A DNA stretch of 64,000 nt from Oscillospiraceae bacterium (GTDB lineage Bacteria > Bacillota > Clostridia > Oscillospirales > QAMX01). Position numbers and translations under genes: made by a program. A model generated the notes under the pieces. It saw only the letters and a program-made list of their open reading frames with translations, was not told the DNA's origin and ran no database searches. The stretch covers positions 1 to 64,000 of the forward strand of contig SVLQ01000005.1 of NCBI GenBank assembly GCA_015067825.1, in the 5' to 3' direction. Shown one piece after another: positions 20,469 through 30,204 of this stretch (position 1 is the first letter of the stretch; the number at the start of each line of letters is the position of its first letter).

Positions 20469-21481
20469 TGGCTGCTAACGTCCAGAAAAAAGAAGGCGTT
20501 TGGTATAAGATCAAGATGTTCATCCTCAGAGCCTTGAAAATGGACCTGATGGAGCGTCGAAATCTTGCAGGCTACGTTTTTGTTCTGCCGTTCGTCCTCG
20601 GTTTTGTGCTGATCTTCCTGCCCTCGATCGTCCAGTCCTTCCGTTTCAGCTTGAGTGAAATCATCATCCGTGCTGACGGTACCGGCTACGATCTGCAGTC
20701 CAGAGGCTTTGCGCATTACTACGATGCGTTCTTTACCGACGTCGACTTCCGCGTGAAGTTGGTCGAGACGCTGCGCGACATCATCATCAACCTTCCGGTT
20801 ATTTTGATCTTCTCCTTCTTTATGGCGTTGCTTCTGAACCGGAAAAAGTTCCCGGGTCGTACGGTGTTCCGTATCATCTTCTTCCTGCCGGTTATCATCT
20901 ACACCGGTATCGCTTCTTCCGCCGGTATCACTTCCGGCGCTGGCGGCGGCGAAGCTGCTGAAGCAGCTGCGCAAGTTTTCGCCGACCCGACCATAGGTCA
21001 GGAAGGCATGCAATCAGGTGTCACCAGTATTATCGGTATGGCCATGAACATTCAGGTCATCATCCAGAACCTAGGCCTTGGTCAGACGCTGATGAACTTC
21101 ATCATGCTCTCGATCAGCCGTCTGGAATGGATCATTCAGTCCTCCGGTGTTCAGATCCTCGTCTTCCTTGCCGCGCTGCAGGGTGTTCCGACCTCGATCT
21201 TTGAAGCCGCGAGCGTTGAGGGTCTGACCAGCTGGGAAATGTTCTGGAAGATCACTCTGCCGATGATCAGCCCGCAGATCTTGGTTAACACGATCTATAC
21301 GGTCGTTGACTCCTTCACCAATAACCGTTACGAAGTTCTGTCCTACATCCAGAAGGTTTCCTTCTCGAATGCGAACTACGGTCTCGGTTCGGCTTTGTCA
21401 TTCATTTACTTCGTGTGTACGTTGATCTTGATCGGTTTGGTCACAGTTCTGATCTCGAGATTCGTATTCTACAACGAATAG
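20468..21481 (+). CDS. sugar ABC transporter permease (second pair)
   Basis: Multi-TM; EAA loop EAASVEGLTSWEMFWKITLPMISP. Start ATG overlaps the upstream stop (TAATG). Confidence 0.85.
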   Translation: MAANVQKKEGVWYKIKMFILRALKMDLMERRNLAGYVFVLPFVLGFVLIFLPSIVQSFRFSLSEIIIRADGTGYDLQSRGFAHYYDAFFTDVDFRVKLVETLRDIIINLPVILIFSFFMALLLNRKKFPGRTVFRIIFFLPVIIYTGIASSAGITSGAGGGEAAEAAAQVFADPTIGQEGMQSGVTSIIGMAMNIQVIIQNLGLGQTLMNFIMLSISRLEWIIQSSGVQILVFLAALQGVPTSIFEAASVEGLTSWEMFWKITLPMISPQILVNTIYTVVDSFTNNRYEVLSYIQKVSFSNANYGLGSALSFIYFVCTLILIGLVTVLISRFVFYNE

Positions 21482-21494
21482 GAGGGTGAGCGTA

Positions 21495-22472
21495 ATGGAA
21501 AAGACCCAAAAGACCTATCGCGAAATTGAAAACCTCTCCCATCGTGAAACGACTCGTAAAGAACGTGCGAAGGCCAAGTATCTCTCTTGGAAGTTTGCCG
21601 CCACCGTGTTCGGCAACCTCTTTGCCTATGTTCTGATCATCGGTATCGCGTTCGTTATCGTGTACCCGCTGCTGCGCCGTCTCGGTAACGCGTTCAAGCC
21701 GGTCGAAGAGTTCTACGACACCTCGATCGTCTACTTCCCGAGAAACCCCACCTTCGAGATCATCAAGCAGTCGTTCCAGCGCCTGAACTTTAGACAGGTC
21801 GGTTGGCCGTCGTTCCTGATGGCTCTGTACGTCGGTTTGTTCCAGATGCTGGTTTCGCTGGTTGTCGGTTACGGCTTTGCTCGCTTTAAGTTCAGAGGTT
21901 CCAAGGTCCTGTTCTTCTGCGTCATCCTGACCCTCATCATCCCGCCGAACACCATCCTCATTCCGCTGTACCTGCGTTTCCGTTTCTTCGACATCTTCGG
22001 TATCTTCGAGCTGATCCTTGGTCACTCGCTGAGCTTGATCGACACCTACTGGTGCCAGATCCTGCTTTCCGCACTCGGCCTCGGCTGGAAGAACGGTCTG
22101 TACATCTACCTGATGCGTCAGTACTTCCGCGGTGTTCCGAAGGAACTCGAAGAAGCCGCCTATATCGACGGTGCGCGTACCTTCAAGGCGTTTATTCGCG
22201 TCATGGTGCCCTCGGCTCTGCCGATGATGCTGACGGTGTTCCTGTTCTCCTTCTCGTGGCAGTGGACCGATACGTTCTACACCGGTACCTTCCTCATCAA
22301 GAAGAAGCTGCTGGCGACGAGCGTTAACTCCATCCAGCACGACAACGAACTGATGCAGTTCAACCTGCAGCAGACGGCGATCCTGATCATCCTGATCCCG
22401 TTGATTCTCCTCTTCGTTGTCACGCAGCGCTACTTCGTTGAAGGTATCGAACGTTCCGGTCTGACCGGCTGA
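21495..22472 (+). CDS. carbohydrate ABC transporter permease (second pair)
   Basis: Multi-TM; EAA loop EAAYIDGARTFKAFIRVMVPSALP. ATG at 21495 preferred because the upstream GTG overlaps the RBS GGAGGGTG. Confidence 0.85.
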   Translation: MEKTQKTYREIENLSHRETTRKERAKAKYLSWKFAATVFGNLFAYVLIIGIAFVIVYPLLRRLGNAFKPVEEFYDTSIVYFPRNPTFEIIKQSFQRLNFRQVGWPSFLMALYVGLFQMLVSLVVGYGFARFKFRGSKVLFFCVILTLIIPPNTILIPLYLRFRFFDIFGIFELILGHSLSLIDTYWCQILLSALGLGWKNGLYIYLMRQYFRGVPKELEEAAYIDGARTFKAFIRVMVPSALPMMLTVFLFSFSWQWTDTFYTGTFLIKKKLLATSVNSIQHDNELMQFNLQQTAILIILIPLILLFVVTQRYFVEGIERSGLTG

Positions 22473-22509
22473 TATCCGACAGCAACTCAAACGCAACAAC
22501 TCCTCGAGC

Positions 22510-22548
22510 GGCGAAACGGTTTATTCCGTTTCGCCGTTCTTTTTCTTT
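22510..22548 (+). terminator. intrinsic terminator of the transporter locus
   Basis: GGCGAAACGG TTTATT CCGTTTCGCC followed by GTTCTTTTTCTTT. Confidence 0.8.
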
Positions 22549-22570
22549 GCCCCGGGATTGGCTGCAGGGT

Positions 22571-22599
22571 TTGACGAGGGGAGGGGCTTGTGATATAAT
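22571..22599 (+). promoter_or_regulatory. sigma-A type promoter upstream of zapA
   Basis: TTGACG, 17-nt spacer, TATAAT. Confidence 0.75.
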
Positions 22600-22665
22600 A
22601 TAATTGGTATAGTAGATGTTTTGTTGCCGCGGACTCCGCGGTATCCGGATACAGGAGGAAGAACG

Positions 22666-22995
22666 ATGGCAAATCGTATTTCTGTCAAGATCGGCGGTAT
22701 GACCTATTCGCTGATCGCCGATGAATCAGAGGACTATGTGGAGAAGCTTGCCGCGCGTTTGGATCAGCACTATCCGCGCGAGAACAGTGTGCCGAACATG
22801 ACGGCGGCAATTCTGGCAGGGATTGCGCTGGCGGATGAGCTGACAAAACTGGAAGATAAAACCAAGGAAACATTCGCACAGGTGCGGGAGTACGAGGCCG
22901 AAACGGTGCGCCTGCGCCGCGAGGTTGACGCACTGAAGCGTGAGAATCGCTACCTGCAATCGCTGCACGAAGGCGAGGCGATGCAAAATGGCTGA
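22666..22995 (+). CDS. zapA: cell division protein ZapA
   Basis: MANRISVKIGGMTYSLIADESEDYVEKLAARLDQ plus coiled-coil C-terminus; RBS AGGAGGAAG. Confidence 0.88.
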   Translation: MANRISVKIGGMTYSLIADESEDYVEKLAARLDQHYPRENSVPNMTAAILAGIALADELTKLEDKTKETFAQVREYEAETVRLRREVDALKRENRYLQSLHEGEAMQNG

Positions 22996-23581
22996 ACCGA
23001 ATGCGCTGCCGGTGATTCTGGCGTCGAAATCGCCGCGCCGATCCGAATTGCTCACCCGCATGGGTGTCGATTTTGTGGTAGCGCCGGCTGATGTCGATGA
23101 GAGCGTTGATGCGGCGCTGACTCCGGCCGAGGCCGTTGCGGAGATTTCGGCGCGGAAAGCGCAGGCCGTTTGCGCGGCGGCGCAAACGGGACAAATCGTC
23201 ATCGCCTGCGATACGGTTGTTGCACTCGACGGGAAAATTTTCGGCAAACCGACAGATCGTGCCGATGCGGCGGCAATGCTGCGGGCACTTTCCGGCCGCA
23301 CGCACGAGGTCTTTTCCGGCCTGACGGTTTGCACCGCAACGCACACTGAAACGGTATGCGAGCGCACGGCGGTTAAGTTTAGAGAACTGGACGACCGCGA
23401 AATCGAGGCCTATCTGCAAACCGGCGAACCCTTTGACAAAGCCGGCGCGTACGGAATTCAAGGTGTCGGTGCGCTGCTGATCTCGGCGATCGACGGTGAT
23501 TATTACAATGTGATGGGCCTGCCGGTGTGCAGACTGCTCGCGCTTTTGCGCGCATTTGGGATGCAGGTTTTCGGCATCTGA
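22988..23581 (+). CDS. maf: Maf-like nucleoside triphosphate pyrophosphatase
   Basis: LASKSPRRSELLTRMG, ACDTVVALDGKIFGKP, GAYGIQGVGALLISAIDGDYYNVMGLPV; start overlaps zapA end. Confidence 0.92.
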   Translation: MAEPNALPVILASKSPRRSELLTRMGVDFVVAPADVDESVDAALTPAEAVAEISARKAQAVCAAAQTGQIVIACDTVVALDGKIFGKPTDRADAAAMLRALSGRTHEVFSGLTVCTATHTETVCERTAVKFRELDDREIEAYLQTGEPFDKAGAYGIQGVGALLISAIDGDYYNVMGLPVCRLLALLRAFGMQVFGI

Positions 23582-23601
23582 CGAAACGAGAGGTGAACGG
23601 C

Positions 23602-24447
23602 TTGAAACGATTATTTCAAAATAGGGCGCTGGTAGTCGTTATGGTCATTGTCGCGGTCGTTCTGATCGCTTCGGCGGCGCTGTCGATTTTCTCCGACGGG
23701 ACGTCGGTCGCGCATAAGGTGGCCAATGCGATTGTTTCGCCGTTTGAAAAAGTGTTCACTTCGATCAAAAACGGTGTCGCATCCCTTTGGGAAGCGCAGA
23801 CGCAGTATGATGAACTGTTGGCGGAAAATGAAGAACTGCGCGATGAGATCCGCGAGCTGGAGAAGCTGATTGGCGATGCCGAGCTGTACCGCGCGGAAAA
23901 CGAAGAATTGCGCGCACTGCTCGATATCCGCCGGAGCTATGTCGATCTTTCAATCGATACGGCAACGATCATTGCCTGGAACGACACGAGCTGGGCTTCG
24001 ACGTTTACAATCAACAAAGGTATCCGCGACGGTGTGCAGGAACAGACCTGCGTGATTACCAAGGATGGACTGGTTGGCGTGGTTGAACGTGTGGAGAACA
24101 GCTACGCCGAGGTGCGCACACTGATCGATACGAAGTTCAGCACCGGTGTGCGCCTGAAACGCACGAATTTGTTTGCGGTGGCCAACGGTGAATTTACACT
24201 GATGAAAGACGGTTTGCTGCGCGTGGAGATGTTGCCGCTGGATAGCGATGTCAAAGTCGGCGATCAGCTCGTGACATCCGGTGTCAGCGACTTGTTCCCG
24301 CCGGATATCGTGATCGGCACGGTGACCGCTGTCGATACCGAGGATGGGGGCATGACAATGTATGCCGAGGTGGCGCCGGCGGTGGTGCTGGATGAGCTGA
24401 CGCAGGTGTTTGTGGTGCTCGGCTATGAGGCCGACGCAGCGGAATAA
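23602..24447 (+). CDS. mreC: rod shape-determining protein MreC
   Basis: N-terminal TM, coiled coil, beta domain (IIAWNDTSWASTFTINKGIRDGVQEQTCVIT..GLVGVVERV). TTG start after GAGAGGTG. Confidence 0.9.
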   Translation: MKRLFQNRALVVVMVIVAVVLIASAALSIFSDGTSVAHKVANAIVSPFEKVFTSIKNGVASLWEAQTQYDELLAENEELRDEIRELEKLIGDAELYRAENEELRALLDIRRSYVDLSIDTATIIAWNDTSWASTFTINKGIRDGVQEQTCVITKDGLVGVVERVENSYAEVRTLIDTKFSTGVRLKRTNLFAVANGEFTLMKDGLLRVEMLPLDSDVKVGDQLVTSGVSDLFPPDIVIGTVTAVDTEDGGMTMYAEVAPAVVLDELTQVFVVLGYEADAAE

Positions 24448-24479
24448 CACGAAATTTTCATGGAAAGGGGAGAGTACCG

Positions 24480-25007
24480 ATGAATATCGCTCGTAAAGAT
24501 CTTTTGGTCAAGGTTTTCACAGTGCTGCTGCTGACGATTCTGACGGCTGCGCTGGAAGTTTCGGTGCTTTCCTCGCTGCCTGTCTTCGGCGTGACGCCAA
24601 CGCTGCTCTTTTTCATCGTGGCGGCGGTCGCTGTGTTTGAGGGCCCGACGGCCGGTTCGCTGTGCGGTTTGCTGGCTGGGATCTTTATGGATGGTCTGGG
24701 TGCCAAAACGCTCTGCTGGTACACCGTTGCTTCGGTCGGTACGGCCTTTTTAATCGGTGTGTTGTCGCCGCTCTATTTTCGGCGCCGTATTCCGACTGCG
24801 ATGCTTTGGGGCGCGGTCTTTTGGTTGCTGATCGAATTTTGCCGCTTCTTTTTCTCGTTCTATGTCTTTTCGGAAGCGGAATTTGCGGTGGTGTTCACGG
24901 TGATCCTGCCGCAAACGCTCTATTCGCTGGTGCTTTCGCCAATTGTGATTGCGCCGATTTCACATGTGCACCGCAAGTGGGCACAGGAGCCGGGACTGTT
25001 CCGGTAA
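24480..25007 (+). CDS. mreD: rod shape-determining protein MreD
   Basis: ~175 aa multi-TM protein between mreC and a class B PBP. Confidence 0.85.
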   Translation: MNIARKDLLVKVFTVLLLTILTAALEVSVLSSLPVFGVTPTLLFFIVAAVAVFEGPTAGSLCGLLAGIFMDGLGAKTLCWYTVASVGTAFLIGVLSPLYFRRRIPTAMLWGAVFWLLIEFCRFFFSFYVFSEAEFAVVFTVILPQTLYSLVLSPIVIAPISHVHRKWAQEPGLFR

Positions 25008-25044
25008 TAAAGCTTAGATTTGATAGGTGAGGGAGGTGACGTGC

Positions 25045-27099
25045 ATGGGAAAAACACAGCACATGCTGTGGCGAATTTGTCTGGTGGCGATGTTGGCGCT
25101 GGCGTTGACAGTCACGATGGCGGTGCGCCTGCTGAAGCTGCAGCTTTCGGTGGCGGCGACGGAATCCGCCGAGAATAAGGCCGGAACCGTCGGCAAAACG
25201 ACGCTGTACACGCAGTCACTCGGTGCCATGCGCGGCGAAATCCTCGATCGCTACGGTCGGCCGCTCGTCACCAATGTGGTGCACTACGACCTGCAGTTTG
25301 AATACCCGCTCTGGAACAAAAAAACGCCGAACGAAACGATTCTTGCGCTGTTTGCCTTGTGCGATCGCTTCGACCTTGTATACACCGATGATTTGCCGCT
25401 TTCGCTGCTGTCGGAGAGCTATTTGACCGACCGTACCGGGGCGGACGCGATCGACCGGCGGCTGACGGCATTTTTGGAAGACCGCGGATGGGATACGACG
25501 ATTGAGGCCGACGAACTGATCCACCGCCTGCGCCAGCACTATGGCGTTGATGCGTCGCTTTCCTACGAAGAGGCGCGCCGTCTGGTCGGGCTGCGCTATG
25601 ATCTGGACTGCCAGAGTTTTTCTGCAGCCAACCCGTTTGTCTTTTTGGAAGATGTGCCGATGGAACTGGTGATGCTTGTGGCCGAAGCGCAGGATCAATT
25701 GCCCGGTGTGCGCACGATCACCTCGTACGAACGCATCTACGAGACCGAATATGCGGCGCATCTGCTCGGCTACATGGGCGGCATCTACCGCGATGAATAT
25801 GAAAAACTCAAAGCCGAGGGGTATTCGCTGACCGACCGCATCGGCAAAGACGGTGCGGAAAAGGCATTTGAACCGTACCTGCGCGGAATCGACGGTTATC
25901 GTAAACTGCGACTCGACAGCGACGGCAGAGTTGTGGAGATCGTTGGGGAACAGGCCGCACAAGCCGGCAGCAACGTGATGCTGACGATCGATATCCGCCT
26001 GCAGGCCGTCGTGGAGCAGGCTCTGGCCGATCAGATCGAGCTGATGGTGGCCGAAGGGATCGAAGATCCCGAAAAGGCGCAGGATGTCGGCGGCGGTGCG
26101 GCGGTTGTCATCGATATTGCAACAGGTGATATTTTAGCGAGCGCGTCATACCCGACCTTTGATGTGTCCGAGTTTTATGCGCTCTACAACAGTTTGGCGG
26201 CTGATCCGCTCAAGCCGATGCTCAACCGCGCGGTCGGCGGCATCTATTCGCCCGGCTCGATCTTCAAAATGGTCACATCGGTGGCCGGACTGGAGCAGGG
26301 CGTCATCACGCCCGAAACGATCATCCCGGACACGGGCGTCTATCGCTACTACAAAGACTACCAGCCGACGTGTTGGCTCTATACGTCTTCCTACGGCCTG
26401 ACGCACGGCGACGAGACCGTTGTCGGTGCGCTGCGCGACTCCTGCAACATCTTCTTCTTTGATGTTGGACGGCAGCTCGGCATCGAACAGCTGTCGGCGT
26501 ATGCGCGGGCATTCGGCTTCGGCGACTACACCGGCATCGAGCTCAGCGGTGAATCGCGCGGATATGTCGCATCGCCGGAGGCGAAGAGAAAGCTGGAAGG
26601 CCATGCATGGGTCGACGGCGATACGCTGGCAGCGGCCATCGGTCAGTCGTCGAACCTCTTTACGCCGCTGCAGATGGCAAACTATATCGCCACGCTTGCC
26701 AACGGCGGCACGCGCTACGAAACGCATCTTTTGAAGTACGTCTGCGCCTACGACTATTCGTCGGTGCTGTCCGCGTCGCAGTCGGTGATTGCCGGGCGCG
26801 TGGAGATGTCGGATCTGACATACCGGACGGTCATGGAAGGGATGTCGGAGGTTACCGAAAACGGTACGGCGGCCGGCGCGTTTAAGAATTACGATATCCA
26901 TGTCGGCGGTAAAACCGGTTCGGCACAGGTCGCATCGGGCACGGCCAACAGCGTGTTCGCGGCGTTCGCGCCGTTTGAGGATCCACAGATCGCCGTCGTC
27001 GTCATCGTTGAGCACGGCGGATCGGGCAACCGCATTGCGCCGATCGCGCGCAATATTTTCGACGCTTATTTTGCACTGAACGATACAATCGGACAGTAA
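25045..27099 (+). CDS. mrdA: penicillin-binding protein 2 (class B transpeptidase)
   Basis: SPGSIFKM (SxxK), SCN (SxN), KTGS motifs; PBP dimerisation domain; adjacent to mreCD. Confidence 0.9.
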   Translation: MGKTQHMLWRICLVAMLALALTVTMAVRLLKLQLSVAATESAENKAGTVGKTTLYTQSLGAMRGEILDRYGRPLVTNVVHYDLQFEYPLWNKKTPNETILALFALCDRFDLVYTDDLPLSLLSESYLTDRTGADAIDRRLTAFLEDRGWDTTIEADELIHRLRQHYGVDASLSYEEARRLVGLRYDLDCQSFSAANPFVFLEDVPMELVMLVAEAQDQLPGVRTITSYERIYETEYAAHLLGYMGGIYRDEYEKLKAEGYSLTDRIGKDGAEKAFEPYLRGIDGYRKLRLDSDGRVVEIVGEQAAQAGSNVMLTIDIRLQAVVEQALADQIELMVAEGIEDPEKAQDVGGGAAVVIDIATGDILASASYPTFDVSEFYALYNSLAADPLKPMLNRAVGGIYSPGSIFKMVTSVAGLEQGVITPETIIPDTGVYRYYKDYQPTCWLYTSSYGLTHGDETVVGALRDSCNIFFFDVGRQLGIEQLSAYARAFGFGDYTGIELSGESRGYVASPEAKRKLEGHAWVDGDTLAAAIGQSSNLFTPLQMANYIATLANGGTRYETHLLKYVCAYDYSSVLSASQSVIAGRVEMSDLTYRTVMEGMSEVTENGTAAGAFKNYDIHVGGKTGSAQVASGTANSVFAAFAPFEDPQIAVVVIVEHGGSGNRIAPIARNIFDAYFALNDTIGQ

Positions 27100-27125
27100 A
27101 CAGGTTTGAAACGGGAGGATCACGT

Positions 27126-27866
27126 ATGAAAAAATCCAACTGCTATGCCGTGGTTTCCGGCAAAGGCGGAACGGGCAAAACAACCGTTTGCGCGGCATTG
27201 GCGTCGGCATTGTCGATACTCTCGCGCAAGGTGTGCGTGATCGATCTCGATGTGGGGCTGCACAACCTCGATTTGGCGTTGGGTCTGCAGGACCGGGCGC
27301 TTTTTGATCTCGGTGATGTGCTGGCCGGAAGGATTCCGCTCGACGAAGCGCTGCTCACGCGCGGCGATCTGCCGAATCTTGCAATGCTCGCGGCTCCGGC
27401 GGATTATGAATTTCTCGGGGATCCCGATCGGTTTTCGGCATTGGTTGCCGAACTCTGCGGCCGTTTTGACTATTGCCTGATCGATGCGCCGGCGGGGCTG
27501 GGACGCGGGTTTTCGCTGGCGACGATGTGTGCCGGCCGGGCGCTGGTGGTGTCGACGCCGGATACGCCGTGCATGAGCGACTCTGCGGCGGCAGCCGGGG
27601 TGTTGGCCGAAGCCGGGATCGAGGATGTGCGGCTGGTGCTCAACCGTGTGGTCAAGCCGCTGATCCGTCGGAAACGCGCGTTTAATGTGGACGAGGCGAT
27701 GGATTTTGTCGGTCTGCCGCTGGCTGGGATCGTGATGGAGGAACGGGCGGTGACGGCTGCGTTCAACCGCTGCGAACCACTGATGCTCACCAAGGCGAAA
27801 GCGGCCAAGGAATTCACCGAAATTGCCAAGCGGCTGGAAGGGATTCCGGTGCGGCCGAAATTTTAA
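27126..27866 (+). CDS. minD: MinD-like P-loop ATPase
   Basis: Deviant Walker A SGKGGTGKTT, DLDVGLHNLDLALGL; follows mreCD-PBP2. Confidence 0.8.
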   Translation: MKKSNCYAVVSGKGGTGKTTVCAALASALSILSRKVCVIDLDVGLHNLDLALGLQDRALFDLGDVLAGRIPLDEALLTRGDLPNLAMLAAPADYEFLGDPDRFSALVAELCGRFDYCLIDAPAGLGRGFSLATMCAGRALVVSTPDTPCMSDSAAAAGVLAEAGIEDVRLVLNRVVKPLIRRKRAFNVDEAMDFVGLPLAGIVMEERAVTAAFNRCEPLMLTKAKAAKEFTEIAKRLEGIPVRPKF

Positions 27867-28007
27867 GAGCCTGCTGCCGTTTTTTTATCAATTTAGTCTT
27901 GCAAATTTTCGAAAATATTGTATAATAGAATAGGGGCGTTTTTCTTGACCCCGGCTCGCGCAATCCCGCCGAGGCCACCGCAATTCTGGAAGAAATGGAG
28001 TACGAGC

Positions 28008-28412
28008 ATGAATATTGCCCTGATCGCACACGACAAGAAAAAAGAGTTGATGGTCCAGATCTGTATCGCCTACTGCGGTATTCTGTCGAAGCACAGTATC
28101 TTTGCGACGGAAACCACCGGTAAGCTCGTGGCGGAAGCCACCGGTCTGAAGGTGCATCGTTTTCTGTCCGGCGCGCAGGGCGGCGATCAGCAGATCGGTG
28201 CGCGTATCGTCTATGACGAGATCGACCTTGTGCTCTTCTTCCGCGATCCGCTGACGCCGGGCATCAATGAACCGGATGTCCATGAACTGATCCGCCTCTG
28301 CGACCTGCACAACGTCCCGATCGCAACCAACGTCGCCACCGCTGAAGTGCTGATTCTCGGCTTGAGCCGCGGCGATCTGGATTGGCGCGATATCATCAAC
28401 CCCAAACACTGA
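28008..28412 (+). CDS. mgsA: methylglyoxal synthase
   Basis: [50 protein letters not shown]. Confidence 0.93.
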   Translation: MNIALIAHDKKKELMVQICIAYCGILSKHSIFATETTGKLVAEATGLKVHRFLSGAQGGDQQIGARIVYDEIDLVLFFRDPLTPGINEPDVHELIRLCDLHNVPIATNVATAEVLILGLSRGDLDWRDIINPKH

Positions 28413-28452
28413 AAATATTTCGCATTCCGCAGAAAAAGTTGTGGGAAAAGTA

Positions 28453-28480
28453 TTGACTTTTTTTCAAAGTGTGCTATAAT
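28453..28480 (+). promoter_or_regulatory. promoter for rpmG-secE-nusG
   Basis: TTGACT, 16-nt spacer, TATAAT. Confidence 0.7.
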
Positions 28481-28558
28481 AATAGTACCTATGAAAGAAG
28501 GTCTTATTTTTTTGGCCTTTTTTAGGGAGGCAAAACTTTAAGGAGGTGCCGTTAGAAG

Positions 28559-28708
28559 ATGAGAGTCAGAATCACTCTCGCCTGCACGGAGTGCAAACAG
28601 CGAAACTATGACACGATGAAAAACAAAAAGCATACCCCTGACCGGCTTGAGCGGAACAAATACTGCAGATTCTGCCGCAAGCATACCCTGCACAGAGAGA
28701 CGAAGTAA
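28559..28708 (+). CDS. rpmG: 50S ribosomal protein L33 (bL33)
   Basis: 49 codons, absent from ORF track: [49 protein letters not shown]; four Cys (C+ type); precedes secE. Confidence 0.93.
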   Translation: MRVRITLACTECKQRNYDTMKNKKHTPDRLERNKYCRFCRKHTLHRETK

Positions 28709-28735
28709 TCGTCTTCCTGCTATGAAAAAGAAAGG

Positions 28736-29038
28736 GTGAAGAAAGTGGCGGATCACAAAACGGACAAGCTGGAAGCTGCTGAACTGAAAAAGAACAGCGG
28801 CAAAAACGCTCCCGAAAAAGAGAAGAAACCCGGTTTCTTCAAGCGCATCGGTGCGCGTTTCAAGAAGTGGTTCAAAGAGCTGAAGAGCGAAGCGAAAAAA
28901 GTTTCTTGGCCGACCTTTAAGCAGGTCGTCAACAACTCGCTGGTTGTTTTGGCTGTCGTCGTTATCATCGGCGCGGTCATCATGCTGGCTGACGTCGCTT
29001 TCAGAAACAGCCTCGATCTGTTCATCAGCCTATTTTAG
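28736..29038 (+). CDS. secE: preprotein translocase subunit SecE
   Basis: FKELKSEAKKVSWPTFKQVVNNSLVVLAVVVIIG motif, between rpmG and nusG. Confidence 0.92.
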   Translation: MKKVADHKTDKLEAAELKKNSGKNAPEKEKKPGFFKRIGARFKKWFKELKSEAKKVSWPTFKQVVNNSLVVLAVVVIIGAVIMLADVAFRNSLDLFISLF

Positions 29039-29069
29039 CGCTTAACTGCTGAACAAAAGGAGTACCTTC

Positions 29070-29612
29070 ATGTCGGAAGAAGCCAAGTGGTATGTAATTC
29101 ACACCTATTCGGGTTACGAAAATAAGGTGGCCAAGACAATTGAAAAGACCGTTGAGAACCGTCATCTGGAAGAACTCTTCCCGGATATCATGATTCCGAC
29201 GGAAAAAGTCACCGAGACCCATGAGAGCAAGGACGGAACGAAAACCGAGGTTCAGGTCGAACGCAAGACTTACCCGGGCTACGTGCTTGTGAAAATGGTG
29301 ATGAATGACGAAACATGGCATGTCGTGCGCAATGTGCGCGGCGTGACGAGTTTTGTCGGCCCCGGCTCGAAACCGGTTCCGCTGTCGGAAGCGGAAGTTG
29401 CCAAGCTCTGCGGCGTCGAACGCGTCGAAGTTGCCCCGCCGGCCTACGGTGTGGGGGATACCGTGCGTATCTGCGACGGTATGCTGGAAGGCTTCCTCGG
29501 AACGGTGGAAACTGTTGCCGCCGACAATACAACTGTGCGCGTGAAGGTCATGATGTTTGGCCGAGAACAGGTTGTCGAACTCGACACTGACCAAGTCGAG
29601 CTGGATGCATAA
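29070..29612 (+). CDS. nusG: transcription termination/antitermination protein NusG
   Basis: EAKWYVIHTYSGYENKVAKTIE, YPGYVLVKMVMNDETWHVVRNVRGVTSFVG, KOW domain. Confidence 0.95.
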   Translation: MSEEAKWYVIHTYSGYENKVAKTIEKTVENRHLEELFPDIMIPTEKVTETHESKDGTKTEVQVERKTYPGYVLVKMVMNDETWHVVRNVRGVTSFVGPGSKPVPLSEAEVAKLCGVERVEVAPPAYGVGDTVRICDGMLEGFLGTVETVAADNTTVRVKVMMFGREQVVELDTDQVELDA

Positions 29613-29672
29613 TTGCGTCCAAATACCACAGCAAATTTTGTTTTTTAGATTGTTAGGAGGTTTCGCAATACC

Positions 29673-30098
29673 ATGGCGCAGAAAGTAACAGCTGTTATCA
29701 AATTCCAGATCAACGCCGGCAAAGCGGTCGCAGGTCCTCCGGTCGGCCCTGCCCTGGCCCCGCACGGTGTCAGTCTGCCGAGCTTTGTCAAGGAATTCAA
29801 CGAACGCACGAAGAATGACGTCGGCTTCAAAATCCCGGTCGTCGTAACGGTTTATGCTGACCGTTCCTTTACCTTTATCACCAAGTCGCCCCCGGCCGCC
29901 GCGCTGATCAAGAAGGCGTGCAACATCGAAAGCGGCTCCGGCGTTCCGAACAAGACGAAGGTCGCGACCATCAGCAAGGAAGATATCCGCAAGATCGCGG
30001 AAACGAAGATGAAGGACCTGAACGCCAAGGACATCGAAGGCGCTATGAGCATGATCGCGGGTACTTGCCGCAGCATGGGCGTCGTCGTCAAAGACTAA
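29673..30098 (+). CDS. rplK: 50S ribosomal protein L11
   Basis: [37 protein letters not shown]. Confidence 0.97.
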   Translation: MAQKVTAVIKFQINAGKAVAGPPVGPALAPHGVSLPSFVKEFNERTKNDVGFKIPVVVTVYADRSFTFITKSPPAAALIKKACNIESGSGVPNKTKVATISKEDIRKIAETKMKDLNAKDIEGAMSMIAGTCRSMGVVVKD

Positions 30099-30139
30099 TT
30101 TGATAGAGGCTTTTGGAAAAAAGCTCTCCTGATATGATG

Positions 30140-30200
30140 CGGGACAAGGTTGTCCCTGCGGTGGGAGGATTATTCCGAAGTACCACTTTGAGGAGGAAAC
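30140..30200 (+). promoter_or_regulatory. candidate L1 autoregulatory mRNA element in the rplK-rplA gap
   Basis: GGGACAAGGTTGTCCC hairpin followed by GTGGGAGGA...CCAC pairing just before the rplA RBS. Confidence 0.4.
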
Positions 30201-30204
30201 AAAA

